Assembly (NCBI GenBank): GCA_019237115.1
Contig: JAFAHS010000403.1
Coordinates: 1 to 32,184, forward strand
Source of the DNA: Deltaproteobacteria bacterium
GTDB lineage: Bacteria > Desulfobacterota > Binatia > Binatales > Binataceae
Reading direction: 5' to 3'
Length of the DNA: 32,184 bases
How positions within the stretch are numbered: the stretch's first letter is position 1; every line of letters starts with the position of its first letter. The translations under genes were made by a program, and so were the position numbers. Under the pieces are notes generated by a model. That model ran no database searches. It saw only the letters and a program-made list of their open reading frames with translations, and was not told the origin of the DNA. This document shows positions 8,448 through 15,324 of this stretch, in pieces.

Positions 8448-8475
8448 GCACGTGCTGGCAGCGGAACTGCCGTGC
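8448..8475. promoter_or_regulatory. Nested inverted repeat between divergent genes
   Basis: The palindrome GCACGTGC (8448-8455) adjoins GGCAG (8457-8461), which pairs with CTGCC (8467-8471). GCAC at the left also pairs with GTGC at 8472-8475. The site sits between the hydrolase (minus) and SDR (plus) start codons, where an operator acting on both genes would be expected. No regulator gene is adjacent, so this is only a candidate. Confidence 0.25.
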
Positions 8476-8526
8476 GTGGTAACACGAATCAAAATCGCCC
8501 CCGCGCGATCACGGGAGAGAGCAGCG

Positions 8527-9315
8527 ATGAGCCTGAGACTGGAAGGAAAGAATGCACTTATAACCGGCGGGGCGAGCGGCATCGGACGGGCCACCGCGGT
8601 CCGTTTCGCGGAGGAGGGTGCCAACCTCTGCATCGCCGATCGCCACCTGGGAGCTGCTGAAGAAACCGCGGCCAAGGTACGGGCGCTCGGCCGCAAAGCG
8701 TTCGCGCACCAGGTCGACACCAGCGTTGAACGGGAAGTCGCCGCGATGGTGGAGCACTGTGTCAGGGAACTGGGCAGCGTCGATGTGCTGGTCGCAGCCG
8801 CCGGAATTTCCCACGCGCGCTACGGCGAGGAAGGCATCCCCGCGATGGGTCCGCTGTCCGAGAAGCCGCTGGCCGATTGGAAAAAGGTCTTAAGCGTCAA
8901 TCTCGATGGGGTTTTCATCACCGACCGCGAAGTTGCCCGCGCTATGATCAAGGCGGGCAAGGGCGGACGCATCATCAACATCTCTTCGGGTGCGGCCAAG
9001 CTCCCGACGCCCGGAGTGGGCGAGTATTCCGTCAGCAAGGCCGGGGTCTGGATGCTGACCAAGGTCCTCGCCGTGGAACTGGCCGCTCACGGCATCACCG
9101 CCAATGCGATCGGCCCGGGATTCATCAACACCCCGATGACCGCGGACATCCAGCAGGCGGAAGGTTTTATGAAGGGGCTCATGGAAAGGGTGCCGCTGCG
9201 CAAGATGGGTGACCCGGTCGACGTCGCGAATACCGCTTTGTTCCTTGCCAGCGAGGAAGGACGATACTATACCGGCTCGATTCTTCATCCCGACGGCGGG
9301 GTCGTGATGCAGTGA
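8527..9315 (+). CDS. Short-chain dehydrogenase/reductase (SDR)
   Basis: This 262-aa classical SDR should oxidise or reduce a hydroxyl/keto group with NAD(P). The cofactor motif TGGASGIG is at 13-20, followed by LVAAAGIS in place of the usual NNAG. The catalytic residues are Ser154, Tyr167 and Lys171 (YSVSK). The C-terminal YTGSILHPDGGVVM is typical of the family. The start at ATG 8527 follows GGGAGAG with good spacing, and the longer open frame running back to 8056 is antisense to the hydrolase. Its last bases overlap the start of the PKD-domain gene (GTGA overlap), so the two are probably translationally coupled. The substrate cannot be assigned. Confidence 0.9.
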   Translation: MSLRLEGKNALITGGASGIGRATAVRFAEEGANLCIADRHLGAAEETAAKVRALGRKAFAHQVDTSVEREVAAMVEHCVRELGSVDVLVAAAGISHARYGEEGIPAMGPLSEKPLADWKKVLSVNLDGVFITDREVARAMIKAGKGGRIINISSGAAKLPTPGVGEYSVSKAGVWMLTKVLAVELAAHGITANAIGPGFINTPMTADIQQAEGFMKGLMERVPLRKMGDPVDVANTALFLASEEGRYYTGSILHPDGGVVMQ

Positions 9316-9779
9316 CGCTCGGCCCAAGCGCGAGCGCCGGTCGACGCGCCCGTCGTTCTCAAGTCTTCTTTGCGCTGCTCGCGGTCGCGTGTTTGGGTGC
9401 GGTCCGTGGAGTATCGACCGCCCAGGAACCCGGCGTGGTGTCACCCGACACCAGCGGCGCGATGGGCGCGCCGAGCGCGGGGGCGTCGCCCTCGATAGAG
9501 TTTCCCCATGTACCGCGATTGGTAGTGCAACCGATTCCGAGCTACGGGACTGCCCCGATGGTGGTGGGATTCCTGGTTACCAACGCCAATCCCAACTCGG
9601 CCCCGATTGTCAGCTATCGGTGGAGCTTCGGCGACGGCCAGATCTCAACCCTTCCGCCGACGCTCTTCTACCACACCTACGCAAGTCCCGGCAGTTACGT
9701 CATCGAAGTGACTGGCACGACCGCCGACGGTCTTAATTCCACGGGCGTCTCCGGCGTGGTGGTGCGCGCCGGCCCGTGA
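9312..9779 (+). CDS. Exported PKD-domain protein
   Basis: This 155-aa protein starts with GTG at 9312, overlapping the SDR stop by four bases. A basic N-terminus (RRARRSQ) is followed by a hydrophobic stretch (VFFALLAVACLGAV), giving a Sec-type signal peptide that ends near residue 37 (STAQE). A Ser/Gly/Pro-rich linker follows. Residues about 70-152 form one PKD (Ig-like) domain with the signature YRWSFGDG, then FYHTYASPGSYVIEVTGT. Such domains mediate protein or carbohydrate contacts outside the cytoplasm. There is no catalytic domain, so it is a small binding or structural protein of unknown partner. Coupling to a cytoplasmic SDR looks positional, not functional. Confidence 0.82.
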   Translation: MTLGPSASAGRRARRSQVFFALLAVACLGAVRGVSTAQEPGVVSPDTSGAMGAPSAGASPSIEFPHVPRLVVQPIPSYGTAPMVVGFLVTNANPNSAPIVSYRWSFGDGQISTLPPTLFYHTYASPGSYVIEVTGTTADGLNSTGVSGVVVRAGP

Positions 9780-9786
9780 GGTTCGG

Positions 9787-10512
9787 CTATTTTGACGGAG
9801 GAGCGGACGACGCCGGCTCGTCGAGCACCATCACGCGGCCGCTGTCCAGGTGATACACGGCGCCTACGATCTGTAGATTGCCCGCCTTGATCATCTCCGC
9901 CAGCGGCTTCCAGGTCGAAAGCTTCTGCACCGTCAATCGAACGTTTTCCGAGATCGCGTTGTCCAGCGCGTCGCCGGACATCGCTTTCGACTTTGCCACC
10001 GCCGGCTCTATCGCTTTTGCCGTCTCCGGGATGTCTTCGGTTTGCCCCGACAAGGTCGCGGTCACCGCCCCGCACTTGGTATGCCCCAGCACCAGGATCA
10101 GCGGGGTGCCGAGATGCGCGGTCGTGTAATGAAGACTTTCCATTGCAAACGGACTAGGCACGTTGCCTGCGTTACGCACGGTAAACAGGTCGCCCAGGCC
10201 GCGGTCGAATACGATCTCCGGTGCGGTCCGCGAATCGGAGCACGACAGGATGGCGGCAAACGGTTGCTGCCCACCGACCAAAGCTGCCCGGCGACTTGTG
10301 TCCTGATTGGGGCGCTCCGGCTTGCCGTCGACGAAGCGCTGATTTCCCTCCAGCAACAGCTTCAGGGCGTCGGCCGGACTCGCGCTCGAGGGGGGAGCAG
10401 CCGCTCGGGCCGGCTCGAGACTCTTTAATAGTCCCGCTATGCAGAGGATCGCGAGGAAGCCGGTCAGCGCGCGTCGAAGTCTCGGATTTTGCATCGCCGG
10501 ACCATAGCACAT
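9787..10512 (-). CDS. Beta-class carbonic anhydrase with signal peptide
   Basis: This 241-aa zinc enzyme interconverts CO2 and bicarbonate. The beta-class ligands are all present: Cys91 and Asp93 with Arg95 in SCSDSR, and His144 and Cys147 in GHTKCGA. The N-terminus is unusual for the class: RLRR followed by LTGFLAILCIAGLL and an ARAAA cleavage site gives a Sec signal peptide, so the enzyme is probably periplasmic. ATG 10512 is used here; ATG 10494 (six residues shorter) is equally possible. The gene is convergent with the PKD-domain gene (7-base gap) and divergent from a TPR lipoprotein. Periplasmic carbonic anhydrases usually serve pH balance or bicarbonate supply. Confidence 0.9.
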   Translation of the reverse strand: MCYGPAMQNPRLRRALTGFLAILCIAGLLKSLEPARAAAPPSSASPADALKLLLEGNQRFVDGKPERPNQDTSRRAALVGGQQPFAAILSCSDSRTAPEIVFDRGLGDLFTVRNAGNVPSPFAMESLHYTTAHLGTPLILVLGHTKCGAVTATLSGQTEDIPETAKAIEPAVAKSKAMSGDALDNAISENVRLTVQKLSTWKPLAEMIKAGNLQIVGAVYHLDSGRVMVLDEPASSAPPSK

Positions 10513-10547
10513 CTGCCTCGGCGCCTTCTAAAGCAGGTCGCCAGATG

Positions 10548-10578
10548 TTGACAGCCGCGCCCAACCGCCCGTTATGCT
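10548..10578 (+). promoter_or_regulatory. Sigma-70-like promoter for the TPR lipoprotein
   Basis: A perfect -35 TTGACA (10548-10553) is followed after 19 bases by TATGCT (10573-10578, 4 of 6 matches to TATAAT). The spacer is longer than the optimal 17. The predicted transcription start falls one or two bases before the ATG at 10587, and no Shine-Dalgarno is seen, so the mRNA may be leaderless. Confidence 0.45.
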
Positions 10579-10586
10579 CTAGCGCG

Positions 10587-11072
10587 ATGACGCGCCGCAC
10601 CTCATGTCTGGCTCTGATAACGTCGTTTGTTTGGGTGGCGCTTACCATGGTGGCGTGCCAATCGGCAGCGCTCCAGGCCAACCAGGCACAGGTTGAGCAG
10701 CAACAGAAACAGATAGAGCAAATGCAGCAGCAAATTGAGGAGATAAAGGCGCAGAATGGCTCCCGCACGTCCGCGCCACCCTCGGGTTCATGCGACCATG
10801 CTGTTATGGCGCAGGCGACGCGCCAGGGGGGCGATAAATTTGCGGCCGGCGACTTTTCCGGGGCACTCGGTTACTACCAGGACGCTCTGGCGGCCTGCCC
10901 GGGCAACGCGCGCGCCGAGTTAAACCTTGGCCGCGCCTACGAAGCTCTCAACGACAAGGGCCAGGCCATGTCGCACTATCAAAGCGCCGCTTCAAGCAGC
11001 GATCCGGGAGAGTCCGCCGCCGAGACGGAGGCGCACAACGCGATTGATCGCCTGGGAGGGTCGCCACGGTGA
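10587..11072 (+). CDS. Lipoprotein with coiled coil and TPR repeats
   Basis: This 161-aa protein starts at ATG 10587. Residues 8-23 are hydrophobic and end in LTMVAC, a lipobox with the lipidated Cys24. Residues about 27-57 are glutamine-rich and heptad-like (QVEQQQKQIEQMQQQIEEIKAQ), predicting a coiled coil as in YbgF/CpoB-type proteins. Residues about 72-150 hold one to two TPR units (GGDKFAAGDFSGALGYYQDAL and ARAELNLGRAYEALND). This arrangement resembles small YbgF-like envelope proteins that scaffold periplasmic complexes, but it is too short and divergent to name. Upstream open frame back to 10221 is antisense to carbonic anhydrase. Confidence 0.8.
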   Translation: MTRRTSCLALITSFVWVALTMVACQSAALQANQAQVEQQQKQIEQMQQQIEEIKAQNGSRTSAPPSGSCDHAVMAQATRQGGDKFAAGDFSGALGYYQDALAACPGNARAELNLGRAYEALNDKGQAMSHYQSAASSSDPGESAAETEAHNAIDRLGGSPR

Positions 11073-11227
11073 CCCCCCTCGCATTGCGCTTTCCCAGCCC
11101 AAGTTTTCGGGAACCAAAACCCGCGATCGCATGTTAACCGTGCAAGGGACGGTCTCATCGCGGTTGATGAGCGGACTGGAGGGGGTTCACACCACCCGGT
11201 TCGGTTTCCTCCCCACGAGAAGGAAGC

Positions 11228-11680
11228 ATGGCTGGCGCGGCACACTACGGATCCGACGCAATCCTCGACGGCATCATCGGGCTGCACCAAATTCTCCCAA
11301 GTCAGTACTACGACTTTTCCGGAGGGCATCGGCTCACCGGCGAACAGCGCCTGATGCTGGCGCTGTTGGCGGACGCCATCAACGTGTACCAGCAGGGAGC
11401 TCTCTCGCGCAGCACCCGCAAGCGGATGCTGTATGTGGATTCCGAGCGATGGATCATGAGCGATTGCCGCAGCCGCCATGCCTTCAGCTTCGAAACGGTC
11501 TGCGAATGCCTGGGCATAAATCCGGTCGTTTTGCGCAGACGCATGATCACCTGGAAGCACGAGATGCGTAGAGACGCGAGCCTGCCCAAGCCCACCCATC
11601 ATCTGCGCCTCAAGATAACCCCGCGCGCCAAAAGCATGAGCCACCAGCGCCGTCGCCTCCGCCGCGGCGTTGCGGGGTGA
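11228..11680 (+). CDS. Conserved uncharacterised protein, helical
   Basis: This 150-aa protein starts at ATG 11228 with AGAAGGA just upstream. The conserved core is LTGEQRLMLALLADAINVYQ, then RKRMLYVDSERWIMSD, then FSFETVCECLGINPVVLRRR. I recognise this arrangement from unnamed proteins in deltaproteobacterial genomes (typically W-I..D, then FSFEN(I/V)CEALG(I/L)DP-YLR). The last part looks like a helix-turn-helix, so nucleic-acid binding is possible. The C-terminus is strongly basic (KSMSHQRRRLRRG). There is no signal or membrane segment. The function is unknown. It stands alone and is followed by a hairpin at 11697. Confidence 0.75.
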   Translation: MAGAAHYGSDAILDGIIGLHQILPSQYYDFSGGHRLTGEQRLMLALLADAINVYQQGALSRSTRKRMLYVDSERWIMSDCRSRHAFSFETVCECLGINPVVLRRRMITWKHEMRRDASLPKPTHHLRLKITPRAKSMSHQRRRLRRGVAG

Positions 11681-11696
11681 GCCGTGGTATTTTCCT

Positions 11697-11713
11697 GACC
11701 CGATCCTCGGGTC
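11697..11713 (+). terminator. Hairpin after the uncharacterised gene
   Basis: GACCCGA and TCGGGTC form a perfect 7-bp stem with a TCC loop, 17 bases after the stop at 11680. What follows (TGGTTGG) is a poor U-tract, so termination would be weak or Rho-assisted. Confidence 0.4.
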
Positions 11714-11796
11714 TGGTTGGGGCGGAACTCACGGTATTGCTTTCAGCCAACGTTGTTCGCCAAGACCAGCTGCTACTGCTTGCCTGAGACCCCCGG

Positions 11797-11848
11797 TTGG
11801 TGAAACTCCTCACCGCCCTATATATTCAGCGACCCTGGCCTGACGTCA
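11797..11848 (+). promoter_or_regulatory. Possible promoter with downstream TGACGTCA palindrome
   Basis: TTGGTG (11797-11802) and TATATT (11821-11826, 5 of 6 matches) are separated by 18 bases. The perfect 8-bp palindrome TGACGTCA lies at 11841-11848, where a repressor could block elongation. This could drive the SDR-dehydratase cluster starting at 11940. The -35 is weak. Confidence 0.3.
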
Positions 11849-11939
11849 CGAGTGCCCGCGTACGAAGGGGTTCCTTGAACCTCGCCAGGCACAGATGGGA
11901 GCGGCGGAGCCGGTAAAAACAAGAAGGAGCGAGTCAGGC

Positions 11940-12716
11940 TTGAAGGATCCATTCAGTGTAGAAGGCAAGGTAACCATCGTAACCGGCGGTGGCACCGGGA
12001 TCGGTGAATCGATCGCCAAGGAGTTCGCCAAACGCGGTGCTCCGGTTCTCATTGCCAGCCGCAAAGCTGAAAATCTCGAAAAAGTGCGCGACGAAATCCG
12101 CAAGGCGGGCGGCCAATGTGAGCTGGCGCTTTGCGACGTGCGCGATGACGCGCAGTGCGATGCGATGGTGGCGCAGGCGGTGAAAAACTTCGGGCACCTC
12201 GATGCGATCATCAACAACCACGGCGCGAGCATTACGACACCCAGTCTGAACCTTTCCCCGAACGGATGGCGCGCGGTCGTCGGTATCAACCTCGATGGAG
12301 TGTTCTTCTGTTCTCGCGCCGCCGCGCGTCAGTTTATGGCGCAGAAGTCGAGCGGATCGATCGTAAATATCTCTTCAACCTCGGGAGTTCATGGATCGCC
12401 GGAGATGCTTCCCTATGGTGCGTCCAAGGCTGGCGTTATCAACCTGACGGTTTCTCACGCCGGCGAGTGGGGAGCGCAGGGCATCAGGGTCAATTGCATA
12501 GCCCCCGGACCCATCGATACGGAGGGCGCGGCCCCTCGTGTGTGGCCGAATCCCAAGGTCAAGGAGATGGTGGCGCGCTCGCGCGCGCTGCGCCGCTTCG
12601 GCGCGGTCGAGGAAATCGCATATCCGTGCATCTTTCTGGTTTCCGATGCGTCCAGCTACGTGACCGGTGCACTGCTGATAGTTGACGGCGGACAGGCGCC
12701 GCGCGCTGTCGAATAA
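11940..12716 (+). CDS. Short-chain dehydrogenase/reductase, FabG-like
   Basis: This is a classical SDR of 258 aa from TTG 11940. The cofactor motif TGGGTGIG is at 15-22, followed by INNHGAS and the catalytic triad Ser146, Tyr159 and Lys163 (YGASK). The C-terminal YVTGALLIVDGG is typical. The start is chosen because AGAAGGAG (11922-11929) sits 10 bases before the TTG and family homology begins at DPFSVEGKV. An in-frame ATG at 11895 would add 15 residues but has no ribosome-binding site. Two dehydratase genes follow on the same strand, so a 3-oxoacyl/3-hydroxyacyl-CoA reductase or dehydrogenase role fits (inference); a peroxisomal 2,4-dienoyl-CoA reductase-like role is an alternative. Confidence 0.88.
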   Translation: MKDPFSVEGKVTIVTGGGTGIGESIAKEFAKRGAPVLIASRKAENLEKVRDEIRKAGGQCELALCDVRDDAQCDAMVAQAVKNFGHLDAIINNHGASITTPSLNLSPNGWRAVVGINLDGVFFCSRAAARQFMAQKSSGSIVNISSTSGVHGSPEMLPYGASKAGVINLTVSHAGEWGAQGIRVNCIAPGPIDTEGAAPRVWPNPKVKEMVARSRALRRFGAVEEIAYPCIFLVSDASSYVTGALLIVDGGQAPRAVE

Positions 12717-12869
12717 ACCTGCTGCGCGGACCGCTGCCGGGTGCGATACTTGTCGCATGACCGCGGGTCGTGGTACGGCAATTTGATTGTCGGGACGGCG
12801 GGGTGTAGGCGGTGCGCCGCCCCGCAAGAACCAGACCAGACTGTCTTTATAACGAGAGAGGAAACCCAA

Positions 12870-13331
12870 ATGGCCGACAAGAGTATCGTCGGGCGGGCGG
12901 GAAAACCGTTCAAGATGCCGATCGAGTGGAGCAAGGTGCGCGAATTCGCGCGCGCTATCAAGGATCCTGACCTCCTTTATTTCGATCCGGAAAAAGCCAA
13001 GAAGGAGCTCGGCGGCATCCCGGTGCCGGTCACCTTTCTGCAGACCAGCGCATTCTGGACCGACGCCGATTCCGGCCCCGGCATGGGTAGCTTCGATCTT
13101 CGGCGCATCTTGCACGGTGAGCAGGAGTTCGAGTTCTTCAAGCCGATTTTGGTCGGCGATACCCTGACCGGCGTTACCAAGGTCGCTGACGTGTACGAGA
13201 AGGAAGGCGGGCGCGGCGGCAAGATGACGTTTTTGGTCACCGAGACCGAATACACCAATCAGAAGGGCGAAAAGGTCGCGGTGTCGCGCTCGACTCTGGT
13301 CGAAACCGGGCAGGCGGTTAAAGCGAACTGA
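12870..13331 (+). CDS. FAS1-like / MaoC-N dehydratase subunit
   Basis: This 153-aa single hot-dog-fold protein is of the FAS1-like dehydratase type (HadA/HadC or ChsH-like). The core reads PFKMPIEWSKVREFARAIKDPDLLYFD and PVPVTFLQTSAFWTD, then HGEQEFEFFKPILVGDTLTG. The canonical catalytic GD-xxPxH is degenerate here (KDPDLLYFD), as expected for the non-catalytic partner of a heterodimer. The catalytic partner is almost certainly the MaoC protein encoded 26 bases downstream. Together they would hydrate or dehydrate a 2-enoyl/3-hydroxyacyl-CoA or ACP. ATG 12870 has GAGAGG 8 bases upstream. The open frame back to 12741 is non-coding leader. Confidence 0.88.
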   Translation: MADKSIVGRAGKPFKMPIEWSKVREFARAIKDPDLLYFDPEKAKKELGGIPVPVTFLQTSAFWTDADSGPGMGSFDLRRILHGEQEFEFFKPILVGDTLTGVTKVADVYEKEGGRGGKMTFLVTETEYTNQKGEKVAVSRSTLVETGQAVKAN

Positions 13332-13357
13332 CTTCAACACGATTCGGAGCAGCACCA

Positions 13358-13780
13358 ATGGCAGCAAAACTCAAGTTTGAAGCACTCAAGATCGGCGACG
13401 AAATACCCAAGTTTGTTATCGAAGGCGTGACCCGGCCCGATTTCGTTCGCTATGCCGGCGCCTCGGGCGATTTCGTGCCGCTGCACTACGATCAGGCGTT
13501 CGTGGAAGCCGCCGGAATTCCCACGGTCTTCGCGCAGGGCATGTTCACGGCCGGATTGTTGTCCAAGGCGCTCACCGATTGGGCGGGAATCGGGAACGTG
13601 CGTCAATTCAAGGTCAGGTTTTCGACCCGGGTCTGGCCGGGCGACACGGTTACCTGTACCGGCAAGGTCACCAACAAGGTCGAGAAAAACGGCGAGAAAC
13701 TGGTGGAAGGTGACCTGGTCGTCCTCAATCAGAAGGGCGAGACCGCCATCAAAGGTTCCTTCCGCGCGGCCGCTGCCTGA
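13358..13780 (+). CDS. MaoC-family (R)-enoyl-CoA hydratase/dehydratase
   Basis: This 140-aa hot-dog-fold protein carries the hydratase-2 motif ASGDFVPLHYD. Catalytic Asp38 and His43 lie in S-G-D-x-x-P-x-H spacing. Next come AGIPTVFAQGMFTAGLL and FKVRFSTRVWPGDTV. It is the catalytic half of a HadAB/ChsH1-ChsH2-style heterodimer with the preceding FAS1-like subunit. The likely reaction is reversible hydration of a trans-2-enoyl thioester to the 3-hydroxyacyl form. The start at ATG 13358 follows CGGAGCAG. The FabG-like SDR upstream could act on its product. Confidence 0.9.
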   Translation: MAAKLKFEALKIGDEIPKFVIEGVTRPDFVRYAGASGDFVPLHYDQAFVEAAGIPTVFAQGMFTAGLLSKALTDWAGIGNVRQFKVRFSTRVWPGDTVTCTGKVTNKVEKNGEKLVEGDLVVLNQKGETAIKGSFRAAAA

Positions 13781-13867
13781 CCGCCTCGATTGGTTTGAGT
13801 TCGCGCACCAGGCCCGGGGTGGGTGGTCTTTCGGCTATCCGCCCCGGCGCGCTACATAACTAGTACG

Positions 13868-15322
13868 ATGCCCGAAGCGCGCTACATCATTATTCACGGC
13901 CATTTCTACCAGCCCCCGCGTGAGAGTCCCTGGACGGGGCTCATCAGTCAGGAGTCCGGAGCGGCGCCTTTCCCCAACTGGAATGAGCGGATCCTGAGCG
14001 AATGCTACACCGCCAACGCTCATGCGCACACGATGGAGGGCCCTGTCGTCCATATCCGCAACAATTACGAATCGGTCAACTTCGATGTAGGCCCCACGCT
14101 CGCGCAGTGGCTGGCTAATCACGGCCAGGCCGCCTATCGCGCGATGCTGCGGGGCGATGCGCTGTCGCGCGATCGGCTTGGCGGCCACGGCAACGCGATC
14201 GCGCAATCCTACAATCATTCGATACTGCCGCTGCTCGCGCCTCGCGATCGCGATCTGCAGATCGGGTGGGGAATCGCCGATTACGAATACCGCTTCGGGC
14301 GCCGTCCGCTGGGAATGTGGCTCCCCGAGTGTGCCGTCGATCACGAGACCCTGGCCTCGGTCGCGGCCGCGGGAATCAAGTTTGTCATCCTCGGACCGCA
14401 ACAAGGGCAATACCAGGGAGACCGCGCTGACACTCGCGCGGCAGGACCTTTCCTGTGGAGCAACGGAACCGCCAAACTCGCGGTCTTCCGCTTCGACCGC
14501 GAGATGTCATCGACCATTTCGTTCGGAGAAGGTTTACACGACGGAGCCAGGCTGGCTGAGTGGATGGCCGCGACCGCGCGTGCCTTGCCGGAAGGTGCTT
14601 CGTTGATGTTCGCAACCGACGGCGAGACGTTCGGCCACCACAAGAAAACCGGTGCCGCAGAACTGGCGCGCGCGTTGATCTTGCTGCAGCGCCGCGACGA
14701 TATTGTGCTGACCAACTGCGAGCAGTACCTCGCCGATCACGGAACCAGCGGGAAGTTCCTCATCGATGCGCCCAGCTCCTGGAGTTGCCCGCATGGCGTG
14801 GAGCGCTGGCGCTCCGAATGCGGATGCCGCCACGAGGCCGGCACCCGGCAAGGGTGGCGGACGCCGCTGCGCGCAGCAATGGAATTCGTAAACAACCACG
14901 CCGACGCGGTTTACGATCGTTTCGCGCCGGCGCTGGTGAAGGATCACCGGGGCGCGGTGCGCGCCTCGATCCGACTCCTGATTGATGCCGACCCCGCGAC
15001 TCATGAGCAATGGTTCACCAGATTTGGTGTCGCCGGTGAGGTTTCGCGTGAGCGCTTGCTGCGACTCTTCGAAATGGTGCGCGCCGGACAGTCGACCCTG
15101 ACCAGTTGCGCCTGGTTCTTCGACGACTTCGGCGGACCGGAGGGCCGCGTTGCGCTGCGGTGGGCGGCGCGCGCGGTGGAGCTGGCCGCGGAGCACACTC
15201 CAAGCATCGAAACCGAACTGCTCGCGCGCCTGCGCGAAATCCGCTCCAACCGTCACGAAGTTGGCGATGCGGCGACCCTGTATTTGAGCCTCAAGACGCG
15301 CGAGGCGCGCGGGAGGGTGTGA
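13868..15322 (+). CDS. Glycoside hydrolase family 57 protein (DUF3536 type)
   Basis: This 484-aa cytoplasmic protein has the GH57 barrel. The N-terminal motif is [16 protein letters not shown]. The nucleophile motif [10 protein letters not shown] places Glu154. The acid/base motif [12 protein letters not shown] places Asp251. The C-terminal third, with [17 protein letters not shown] and the helical [11 protein letters not shown] region, matches the DUF3536 extension. GH57 enzymes act on alpha-glucans (amylase, branching or transglycosylase); the DUF3536 subgroup is poorly characterised. ATG 13868 is used because homology starts at once. No Shine-Dalgarno is seen, but CATAAC ends 7 bases upstream, so the transcript may be leaderless. 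The 3' end contains the ribosome-binding site of acetyl-CoA synthetase. Confidence 0.88.
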   Translation: MPEARYIIIHGHFYQPPRESPWTGLISQESGAAPFPNWNERILSECYTANAHAHTMEGPVVHIRNNYESVNFDVGPTLAQWLANHGQAAYRAMLRGDALSRDRLGGHGNAIAQSYNHSILPLLAPRDRDLQIGWGIADYEYRFGRRPLGMWLPECAVDHETLASVAAAGIKFVILGPQQGQYQGDRADTRAAGPFLWSNGTAKLAVFRFDREMSSTISFGEGLHDGARLAEWMAATARALPEGASLMFATDGETFGHHKKTGAAELARALILLQRRDDIVLTNCEQYLADHGTSGKFLIDAPSSWSCPHGVERWRSECGCRHEAGTRQGWRTPLRAAMEFVNNHADAVYDRFAPALVKDHRGAVRASIRLLIDADPATHEQWFTRFGVAGEVSRERLLRLFEMVRAGQSTLTSCAWFFDDFGGPEGRVALRWAARAVELAAEHTPSIETELLARLREIRSNRHEVGDAATLYLSLKTREARGRV

Positions 15323-15324
15323 AG

